Assembly: GCA_002724675.1 (NCBI GenBank)
Contig: PBPL01000164.1
Span: 1 to 37,322, forward strand
From: Deltaproteobacteria bacterium
GTDB taxonomy: Bacteria; Myxococcota_A; UBA796; UBA9615
DNA length: 37,322 bases
Direction: 5' to 3'
Shown here: positions 15,882-22,088 of the stretch, piece by piece
Layout: each line of letters opens with the position of its first letter
Numbering within the stretch: the first letter of the stretch is position 1
Position numbers and translations under genes: made by a program
The notes under the pieces: model-generated
What the model was told of the DNA's origin: nothing
What the model saw: only the letters and a program-made list of their open reading frames with translations
The model's database searches: none

Positions 15882-15901
15882 AAATCGAGATTCGTCGATA
15901 T
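15882..15901. promoter_or_regulatory. Candidate SahR operator upstream of sahR-ahcY
   Basis: A 20-bp dyad, AAATCGA (15882-15888) and TCGATAT (15895-15901) with a 6-base spacer, is complementary at 6 of 7 positions. It sits 15 bases before the sahR ATG. A wider imperfect dyad (ATATAGAC at 15874 with GTCGATAT at 15894) overlaps it. The surroundings are the most A/T-rich part of this region. Position and form fit an ArsR-family operator used for autorepression; assignment to SahR is inference. Confidence 0.55.
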
Positions 15902-15916
15902 ATTGAGCTTGTGAAC

Positions 15917-16882
15917 ATGGATATCAATGTGACTGCAGCCTCGCTGCTGAAGGCGGTGGCCGACCCAGGTCGGCTACAGCTCTGTCGGCTTCTCTGTGAA
16001 GGAGCCTTCAACGTCTCGGAGATCACCCGAATCCTCGGTGTGGGACAGTCGACGGTTTCGCGCAACGTGCGGATTCTTGTGGATGTGGGCCTCCTGTCTG
16101 GTCGGCGAGAAGGACGTTTGATCTTCTATGCCTGGCGCAATGACTTGGAGCCCTCTCGAGCTGCGCTGCAAGGCTGGATTCAGGAGCATGGTCCGGTGCT
16201 TGATAGTGCCGCTCGACGCCGCGCGGGTGAGGTCTGGGAGGAGCGGCGACGACGATCAGCTCTCTTCTTCGACGCCCTCGATCCGAGCTCGCCCAGCAAC
16301 CCCTGGCTTGGGTCGCCGGACTGCATGCCGAGACTGTTGGATCTGGTGCCTGAGCAGGGTGTGCTGCTCGATCTGGGAACGGGCACAGGACGCTTTCTTG
16401 GCGCGCTGCGCGAGCGCGTTGCATCGGTCGTTGCTGTCGACGCCTCTCCCGCCATGCTGGACGAAGCTCGCCGTCGCATGTCGGCTACCGGTGTCGAAGA
16501 TGTGGACTTTCGCCTGGGCGATATCGGTCATCTGCCTCTGTCCGACGGTGAGGTCGATACCGTGGTCGCCAACATGGTCCTCCACCATGCGCCGGAGCCG
16601 GCTCAGGCGGTCTCCGAGATCTACCGAGTCTTGCGGCCCGGCGGCACACTGCTGTTGGGCGACTTTCTTCCTCATGACCAAGAGTGGATGCGAGAAACTC
16701 TGGCCGATCAGTGGCTGGGCTTCTCGCGTTCTGATATCAGCAGTTGGCTCGATGTTGCCGGGTTCTCCCGCGTGACTATCGAGTCCCTTCCATCCACCCA
16801 TGAGGGTGCCCCATCGGTGTTTGTTGCCCGGGCCACCCGCGGGGAGAGGTCACCCGACAGCGCGTCGGCCCCATCCCCTTAA
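15917..16882 (+). CDS. sahR: SahR-type ArsR regulator fused to a SAM-methyltransferase-like sensor
   Basis: A 321-aa protein starting at MDINVTAAS. Residues 8-72 are an ArsR winged helix ([17 protein letters not shown], recognition helix [18 protein letters not shown], wing [10 protein letters not shown]). Residues from about 140 on are a class I methyltransferase fold with SAM/SAH motif [10 protein letters not shown] (151-160), [15 protein letters not shown] and [12 protein letters not shown]. This matches SahR, an SAH-responsive repressor of SAM-cycle genes known from Proteobacteria, in which the methyltransferase fold senses SAH rather than catalysing. The gene directly precedes ahcY, a core SahR target, which strongly supports the call. 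Genuine methyltransferase activity is the alternative. Confidence 0.88.
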   Translation: MDINVTAASLLKAVADPGRLQLCRLLCEGAFNVSEITRILGVGQSTVSRNVRILVDVGLLSGRREGRLIFYAWRNDLEPSRAALQGWIQEHGPVLDSAARRRAGEVWEERRRRSALFFDALDPSSPSNPWLGSPDCMPRLLDLVPEQGVLLDLGTGTGRFLGALRERVASVVAVDASPAMLDEARRRMSATGVEDVDFRLGDIGHLPLSDGEVDTVVANMVLHHAPEPAQAVSEIYRVLRPGGTLLLGDFLPHDQEWMRETLADQWLGFSRSDISSWLDVAGFSRVTIESLPSTHEGAPSVFVARATRGERSPDSASAPSP

Positions 16883-16899
16883 TGCAGGAGTTGAGTGAC

Positions 16900-18240
16900 A
16901 TGGTTTCCCCCAATACAGAGAGTCCACTAGCTGTGCCCAATGCGGACCAGCCCCTTCCCTACAAGGTTGCCGATATCTCCCTGGCCGAGTGGGGCCGCAA
17001 GGAGATCGAGATGGCCGAGAAGGAGATGCCGGGCCTGATGTCGCTGCGTGACCAGTACGCTGAGACTCAACCCCTCAAGGGTGCTCGTATCGCCGGCTGC
17101 CTCCATATGACCATCCAGACAGCCGTCCTCATTGAGACGCTGGAAGCGCTCGGCGCACGGGTGACCTGGACCTCTTGCAACATCTACTCGACCCAGGACC
17201 ATGCTGCTGCTGCCATCGCTGCCGGTGGTACTCCAGTCTATGCCTGGAAGGGTGAGAGCGAGGAGGAGTACGACTGGTGCATCCACCAGCAGATTGCCGC
17301 CTTTGGCGACCTGGGCCCCAACCTCATCTTGGATGACGGAGGTGATCTCACCGCCATCATGCACAACGACTATCCGCATCTCCTGGACAACGTGAAGGGC
17401 CTGTCGGAAGAGACCACAACAGGTGTCCTCCGGCTCTACCAGATGCTGGAGCGAGGGGAACTCAAGGTTCCGGCGATCAACGTCAATGACTCGGTCACGA
17501 AGTCGAAGTTCGACAACACATACGGCTGCCGAGAGTCTCTCGCTGACGGCATCAAGCGTGCCACCGATGTGATGGTCGCTGGCAAGGTCTGTGTCATCGC
17601 TGGTTATGGCGGTGTGGGTAAGGGCTGTGCCCAGTCCATGGCCGGCCTTGGAGCCCGCGTCATCGTGACGGAGATTGATCCGATTATCGCCTTGCAGGCG
17701 GCTATGGAAGGCTTCGAGGTTACGACCATGGAGAAGGCCGCTTCCATCGGCGACATCTTTGTGACCGCCACCGGGTGCTGTGACGTCGTGAACGGCGAGC
17801 ACATGTCGGCGATGAAGGACCATGCAATCCTCTGCAATATTGGACACTTCGATAGCGAGATCTCCATCAGCTACCTCGAGGAGCGTGACGACATTGAGGA
17901 GATCAACGTCAAGCCGCAGGTGGACATCTTCGAGTTCCCCGATGGCAAGCGCCTCATCGTGCTCGCCCGCGGTCGTCTGGTGAACCTTGGCTGCGCCACA
18001 GGGCACCCTTCGTTTGTGATGTCTGCATCCTTCACCAACCAGGTGCTGGCGCAGATTGAGCTGTGGGAGAAGGAGTATGACCTGGGTGTCTACATGCTGC
18101 CCAAGACCTTGGATGAGGAGGTCGCTCGACTTCACCTCGGCAAGCTTGGTGTGGAGTTGACCGAACTGACGCAAGAGCAGGCGGACTACTTGGGCATGGA
18201 CAAGCAGGGTCCGTACAAGCCCGAGCACTATCGTTACTAA
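16900..18240 (+). CDS. ahcY: S-adenosylhomocysteine hydrolase
   Basis: A 446-aa, NAD-dependent cytoplasmic enzyme that splits SAH into adenosine and homocysteine, relieving product inhibition of methyltransferases. Seen: [21 protein letters not shown] (conserved K201, D205 and N206), the NAD-binding GYGGVGKG (235-242), [31 protein letters not shown], and the C-terminal [12 protein letters not shown] that contacts NAD of the neighbouring subunit. The ATG at 16900 has CAGGAG about 9 bases upstream; an earlier ATG at 16882 overlaps the sahR stop but lacks such a site. Very well conserved. Confidence 0.98.
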   Translation: MVSPNTESPLAVPNADQPLPYKVADISLAEWGRKEIEMAEKEMPGLMSLRDQYAETQPLKGARIAGCLHMTIQTAVLIETLEALGARVTWTSCNIYSTQDHAAAAIAAGGTPVYAWKGESEEEYDWCIHQQIAAFGDLGPNLILDDGGDLTAIMHNDYPHLLDNVKGLSEETTTGVLRLYQMLERGELKVPAINVNDSVTKSKFDNTYGCRESLADGIKRATDVMVAGKVCVIAGYGGVGKGCAQSMAGLGARVIVTEIDPIIALQAAMEGFEVTTMEKAASIGDIFVTATGCCDVVNGEHMSAMKDHAILCNIGHFDSEISISYLEERDDIEEINVKPQVDIFEFPDGKRLIVLARGRLVNLGCATGHPSFVMSASFTNQVLAQIELWEKEYDLGVYMLPKTLDEEVARLHLGKLGVELTELTQEQADYLGMDKQGPYKPEHYRY

Positions 18241-18268
18241 GTCGCAAGACTGGTTCGAACCATTCCGG

Positions 18269-18299
18269 TTGCAGGCGGCTCAGTGAGAGCCGCCTGCAA
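18269..18299 (+). terminator. Strong hairpin after ahcY
   Basis: A perfect 13-bp stem, TTGCAGGCGGCTC (18269-18281) with GAGCCGCCTGCAA (18287-18299), and loop AGTGA. It begins 28 bases after the ahcY stop. There is no T run, so it may need Rho or act as an RNA-stabilising end. A 12-bp palindrome (TGGTTCGAACCA, 18251-18262) sits just before it. Confidence 0.75.
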
Positions 18300-18346
18300 T
18301 CGACGATGGATGAGGGGCACGTACTCAGTGAGCCCTCTTTGCCGCT

Positions 18347-19645
18347 ATGCAGCCTGATCGTCCCGAGTTCAGTTCGCCGCGAGAGAAGGCCGGGGGCGGT
18401 GCGCTCCCAGCCCGCTCGGTCCGATCGCTATTGCCTCGCTTCTTGCTATTGCTGCCGCTGTTCTTGTCCCAATGGAACTGCGCAGATGACGCCGCGCCAG
18501 CGGTGGGCTGCGCTTGCCTGGATCGCCCCGGGGCCGACGATGACGACGACACGGGGGGAGGGATCGGTTCCTGGGACCCCTGGGATGATGTGGGGGACGA
18601 CGACTCTGGCGACGACGACTCCAGCGAAGATGACTCCGACGACGACGACTCCGGCGACGATGACGCTGGGGATGATGACTCCGCCGAGGTTCCCGAAGAC
18701 ATCACCCTATTCTTGCCTCCTTGTGATGGGGGCGTCATCACGGCCTTCGTTGAGTCCGAGATCCAGCCGCCGGAGCCCGACTCAGAGGGCTACATGGTCC
18801 CCAGCCCAGACATCTTGCAGGCGATGGAGGCTTCGTTGGATGCGCTCATCGCTGGCGACTACGGTCAGGCGCTTGCTCAGGCTTCTTTGGTGCAATACGA
18901 ACTCTGCCGCGGGGAGGGCGAGGAGCAGGGTACTGCTCTGTGGCGCCCAGATCGCCAACTGGTGCAGCCTGGTGGAGCTCCCACGCCCGCCAGTGGCCGC
19001 GCCCTCTTTGCCTGGAGAGCGTTGGGAGCCCGCCCCCTGGTGGTCGAGGTGCCTCACCCGTGGTTCGAGTCCGGGACGTTGGAACAAGGGGTCGCAATGT
19101 TTCATGAGTTGAGTGCCCGCGCCTTAGTTGTTGCAGGAACTCATCGGTGTGCCAACGACTCCGATTCGGTGTGTGATGGGACTACCGGAGCGTGTGGTGG
19201 ACCAGCAGATACGACGCCGTACCGTCAGTCCGATATGGCGCATGTGGAGGCAAGTCTCTTTCAGACCATTCACGAGACCCTCGTTGACACCTACGAGAGT
19301 GATTGGTTCTTGAGCCTCCACGGTATGGGCGACACGGGCATCAGTATCTCTGACGGCACTCAGTTGGATACCGACGTGGGGACCCCAGTGGCCGACTTCG
19401 GGGCCGCGCTAATGGCCCAGTTCCCGGGAGTGGTGACGACGTGCAACGCTTGGCCCGGCTCACTCTGGCAGACACGGCTGTGCGGAACCACCAACGTGCA
19501 GGGGCGCTATGTCAACGGTGTCGGTGACGCTTGTACCGAGTCTGCCGACACCTCGTCGGGTCGCTTCATCCATCTGGAGCAGGATGCGGACGTTCGCAGT
19601 CAGGTAGAGCTGGTGGTGGATGCTCTGGACAGTGTCCTACCCTGA
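18347..19645 (+). CDS. Exported Asp-rich protein with a metal-hydrolase-like domain
   Basis: A 432-aa protein. The N-terminus has a long basic region, a hydrophobic core (LLPRFLLLLPLFLSQWNC) and Cys 45, 55 and 57, suggesting export and perhaps lipidation; the lipobox is poor. Residues 64-112 are an Asp/Ser/Gly tract. The remaining domain shows conserved-looking metal-ligand patterns: VEVPHPWFESGT, VVAGTHRCAN, DMAHVEASLFQTIHE and FLSLHGMGD. These recall Zn-dependent amidohydrolases of the N-formylglutamate-amidohydrolase/M14-like type; this is a motif-level inference without alignment. Its last 26 bases overlap the start of the next gene. Confidence 0.75.
   Translation: MQPDRPEFSSPREKAGGGALPARSVRSLLPRFLLLLPLFLSQWNCADDAAPAVGCACLDRPGADDDDDTGGGIGSWDPWDDVGDDDSGDDDSSEDDSDDDDSGDDDAGDDDSAEVPEDITLFLPPCDGGVITAFVESEIQPPEPDSEGYMVPSPDILQAMEASLDALIAGDYGQALAQASLVQYELCRGEGEEQGTALWRPDRQLVQPGGAPTPASGRALFAWRALGARPLVVEVPHPWFESGTLEQGVAMFHELSARALVVAGTHRCANDSDSVCDGTTGACGGPADTTPYRQSDMAHVEASLFQTIHETLVDTYESDWFLSLHGMGDTGISISDGTQLDTDVGTPVADFGAALMAQFPGVVTTCNAWPGSLWQTRLCGTTNVQGRYVNGVGDACTESADTSSGRFIHLEQDADVRSQVELVVDALDSVLP
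18536..18682 (+). repeat. Asp/Ser/Gly low-complexity tract (GDDDS-type)
   Basis: About 49 codons dominated by GAC/GAT, encoding short units such as SGDDD and DDDSS, between the signal region and the hydrolase-like domain. It is probably a flexible, Ca-binding or surface-tether linker. Similar tracts occur at 34231 and 37150 in another gene. Confidence 0.85.
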
Positions 19646-20468
19646 GGCGCCGCGTCAGGAATCGGTCGGTCGGTGGGGCTGTGGCCGGCTGGTCTCTCTG
19701 CTCCTACCCTGGATACTCCTTGTGGTCCCAGGCTGCCGCCAGCAGGGGCTGATAGAGGCGTCTCCTGACATTCGAGAAGCCGCAGAGTCACCCTCCGAAT
19801 CGGTGGATGCGGGCATGGCCTGGGGCTTGGTCGGTCGGATCACAGCCCCTCGCCTGCCTGGTGGAGCTCCGCCACGAGGAGAGGCATGTGCGGGCGGTTC
19901 GCCCCTGGACTCCTGGCGTGTTGGGCCGGAGCGGGGCCTGGCGGATGTGGTCGTCGAGGCTCGTTTGGTGAGCAAGCACCCCAGCGCTGCAGGAAGAGTC
20001 GTGTCCCATCAGAAGGGTGAGACTGAGGTTTTAGAGCTGCGCATCGCCGACTGTCGATTTCAGCCTCGAGTCTCGGTGGTGCCGAGGAATACGGTCTTGA
20101 GGGCGGGGCACGACGACCCAGGCCTGCACACCTTCCATCTCTATCGCGGTGCTGCCGACGAGCGCGAGCGGAGCTTGCAGAATATCGCCGTTCCACCAGG
20201 AGGGCCCCCTGTTGAGTGGGGGCTAGAGCTCTCTTCGCGTCTCCACGTCCGCTCGGATCACCTGGAGTGGATGGAGGGGTGGATCGTCGTGACGGACCAT
20301 CCTGCGGCCATTACGGACGAGCAGGGGCGCTTTGCCATGCCCCACCTTGATCCGGGGGAGTGGGAGGTTGTGCTGTGGCACGAACGCTTGGGTGAGTACC
20401 GTGCGTTTGTGTCGGTACCACCGGACGGTCCAGCCAGCCTGTATACCGAGTTTCCGCTACCGCCCTAG
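19620..20468 (+). CDS. Cupredoxin-like lipoprotein lacking the Cys ligand
   Basis: A 282-aa protein with a signal peptide and a likely lipid-anchored Cys (VVPGC, C39). The mature part resembles exported plastocyanin-like/carboxypeptidase-regulatory domain proteins seen near methylamine-utilisation genes: DCRFQPRVSVVPRNTVL, GLHTFHLYR (H170, H173), then RSDHLEWMEGWIVVTDHPAAITDEQGRFAMPHLDPGEW and LWHERLGEYRAFV. In that family, as recalled, the segment reads C-D-x-H-x-W-M. Here the Cys position is Ser (S212), so a type 1 copper site is unlikely, although His and Met are kept. The ATG overlaps the previous gene; a GTG at 19632 is possible. No direct partner evident. Confidence 0.78.
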   Translation: MLWTVSYPEAPRQESVGRWGCGRLVSLLLPWILLVVPGCRQQGLIEASPDIREAAESPSESVDAGMAWGLVGRITAPRLPGGAPPRGEACAGGSPLDSWRVGPERGLADVVVEARLVSKHPSAAGRVVSHQKGETEVLELRIADCRFQPRVSVVPRNTVLRAGHDDPGLHTFHLYRGAADERERSLQNIAVPPGGPPVEWGLELSSRLHVRSDHLEWMEGWIVVTDHPAAITDEQGRFAMPHLDPGEWEVVLWHERLGEYRAFVSVPPDGPASLYTEFPLPP

Positions 20469-20479
20469 TGCTCTGGGCA

Positions 20480-20500
20480 CTGAAGGCCGTGTGCCTTCAG
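20480..20500. terminator. Hairpin between convergent genes
   Basis: A perfect 8-bp stem, CTGAAGGC (20480-20487) with GCCTTCAG (20493-20500), loop CGTGT, in the 36-base gap between two convergent genes. It can serve both directions. No T run. Confidence 0.65.
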
Positions 20501-20504
20501 CGTT

Positions 20505-20759
20505 CTACTCAGGCTTCAGCGCGGCTGAGAGTCCAGCCTCATCGACCAGTTCCGCGCCGTCCCGTGCCATGCCCTCGACTAGCCGAGCGAGCGCTCTTGT
20601 CACGCGGTCCTGCACGCGAACGCCCAGGTCGTGTGCTCGTCGTCGTTCCGTCGGGCTGAGACTGTCGAAAGATGAGTCGTCGTCGGGCAGACGAAGGGCC
20701 GCTTCCCAGGTTTCCTGGAGCACTTGCTCCAGTGGGCCAGGGTCGGTTTCGGATGGCAC
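20505..20759 (-). CDS. Small helical protein downstream of FHA gene
   Basis: An 84-aa reading frame from GTG 20759, 7 bases after the FHA gene stop. The protein is acidic and mostly helical (GPLEQVLQETWEAALRL, SPTERRRAHDLGVRVQDRVTRALARLVEGMARDGAELV), with no signal peptide or membrane segment. Codon use and tight spacing suggest a real gene cotranscribed with the FHA protein, perhaps as a partner. No family recognised. Confidence 0.65.
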   Translation of the reverse strand: MPSETDPGPLEQVLQETWEAALRLPDDDSSFDSLSPTERRRAHDLGVRVQDRVTRALARLVEGMARDGAELVDEAGLSAALKPE

Positions 20760-20766
20760 GAGTTGC

Positions 20767-21135
20767 TCAGTCTTCGCGGAAGTCCACGACCAGGCGCACC
20801 ACTGTCTTACCGACGCGGATGTCGTCTCCATCCGAGATGGCGCACTCGGTGAGAGCGCTGCCATTGATAAGGCTTCCATTGGTGCTGTTCAGATCCCGGG
20901 CTCGAAACTCGCCCCCAGCGAAGTAAACAATGGCGTGTCGATTCGAGACCCGAGGGTCGTCGAGCACCATGTGACAGTCGTCTTCGCGCCCCAGCACCGT
21001 GATCGGGTCTTCGAGGTAGAGAATCTTGCCGGTGTCCGGCCCCGCCACAATCTGTAGTCGAGCGTCAATCTCACCGGGAATGGCCGCTACCTCGCCGACC
21101 TTCAGCGGTTCGTCAATCAGGGTCTTGTTGGTCAT
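20767..21135 (-). CDS. FHA-domain protein
   Basis: A 122-aa protein that is almost entirely one forkhead-associated domain, which binds phosphothreonine peptides. Motifs: VLGREDDCHMVLDDPRVSNRHAIV (Gly-Arg, Ser and His of the phosphopeptide loop) and DLNSTNGSLINGSAL (N-G-x-x-x-N-G). The ATG 21135 follows an AGGAG site. It probably reads Ser/Thr kinase signalling; PrkA lies about 5.5 kb away on the other strand, and no classical Hanks kinase is in the window. Confidence 0.92.
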   Translation of the reverse strand: MTNKTLIDEPLKVGEVAAIPGEIDARLQIVAGPDTGKILYLEDPITVLGREDDCHMVLDDPRVSNRHAIVYFAGGEFRARDLNSTNGSLINGSALTECAISDGDDIRVGKTVVRLVVDFRED

Positions 21136-21402
21136 CGGAACTCTCCTCTTCCATCTCGGAAGCCCGGGAACGATACAAGGCTTGGGGAGCAGGAACAATC
21201 CTGGGGCCTTCCATTGCGTGACTCGGCGCGGACTTCGAGGCTCCAGCTCCGGTCGAGGCTATGGTTGCGGCGCCCTCTCTCGCTCGGCAAAATGCACTCT
21301 GGTTCTACATACTGTGCCAGAGGGGTAGTCGGGTGGTTCCCGTTGGTTTTGCCTCGGAGGATCTGCATCTGCGCGATGGTGTACCCCCAACCCATACAGA
21401 GA
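21136..21402. promoter_or_regulatory. Divergent intergenic region (FHA gene / lipoprotein gene)
   Basis: 267 bases between divergent starts. It must hold promoters for both directions. I see no convincing dyad or -35/-10 pair; a weak TTGCGG-17-CAAAAT arrangement on the plus strand near 21270-21300 is the best candidate. Reading frames across it lack homology or a plausible start. Confidence 0.35.
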
Positions 21403-22050
21403 ATGTTTCGCTGGGGCCGAGTGCGGCTGCTCGTGTTCGGCTCGTGGCTTTGGGCGGGCCTGTCTTCAGCCATTCTGGTGGGTTGCCCTGGTGCCTTGAG
21501 TATCGATCTGGGCGCAGAGGTCGCGGCTGATGACGACGATGATGAGGAGGCGCTTGTTCTGGATCTCTCGGCGCTGGTGGGGGTGGAGTTCCTGAATGTT
21601 CGCTGGGATCCCACCCTGGCTGCTGATGGTCAGCAGGACTGCGCGGCTGAGTGGTCCGTTTCCGGTGTGGATGATGGTTCCGATGATGACAACACCCTGT
21701 GTCCATCGTGTGACCAGGTGTGGCAGGTGACGTTTGTCGCGCAACCGGGTGCGGAGGAGTGCTTGGGTGGTCCCTCGCTGCCTTTCGAAGCGGAGTATGT
21801 GCGCAAGATTGGCCTGGAGTTTGACGACGCATCCGACGTCCACTTTCGCTGGTGGCGAAACATCGCCAGCGCTGAAGAACCTCTTCTCTACGTCGGGATT
21901 GGGGCTGTGGATTCGGAGGATGCGACTTTCTCCTGGTCGGGAGAGAGCGTGTATTCGCCTGAAGGTGACTTTGGCGCACACCTCCACTACTACTCGGGCG
22001 AGGGTGAGTTCGTCGCAGGAGTGGAAGGCCGCTCGGGCGACGCCCGGTAG
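21403..22050 (+). CDS. Putative lipoprotein (unknown function)
   Basis: A 215-aa protein. The start at MFRWGRVRLL gives a clean signal peptide with lipobox LVGC (C28), followed by a short Asp/Glu tract (AADDDDDEEALVLDL). The mature domain holds several Cys (QDCAAEW, TLCPSCDQVW, EECLGG) and Trp/Tyr-rich strands (VHFRWWRNIASAEEPLLYVGIGAVD), so it is probably a disulfide-stabilised beta domain. Longer upstream starts are possible but spoil the signal peptide. Unrecognised family. Confidence 0.78.
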   Translation: MFRWGRVRLLVFGSWLWAGLSSAILVGCPGALSIDLGAEVAADDDDDEEALVLDLSALVGVEFLNVRWDPTLAADGQQDCAAEWSVSGVDDGSDDDNTLCPSCDQVWQVTFVAQPGAEECLGGPSLPFEAEYVRKIGLEFDDASDVHFRWWRNIASAEEPLLYVGIGAVDSEDATFSWSGESVYSPEGDFGAHLHYYSGEGEFVAGVEGRSGDAR

Positions 22051-22088
22051 GTTGGATTCTGGGCCGCAAGACCCCCGCGCACAGCTTC

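Noticed and set aside
16927-18228. Long minus-strand reading frame opposite ahcY
   Set aside because: It lies wholly opposite a highly conserved gene and is a codon-bias shadow without family resemblance.
18251-18262. GGTTCGAACC sequence resembling a tRNA T-arm
   Set aside because: It is a simple 12-bp palindrome; no acceptor, D or anticodon arms surround it.
21214-21402. 63-residue upstream extension of the lipoprotein starting at 21403
   Set aside because: It is Arg/Ser-rich, lacks a ribosome site and would bury the signal peptide.
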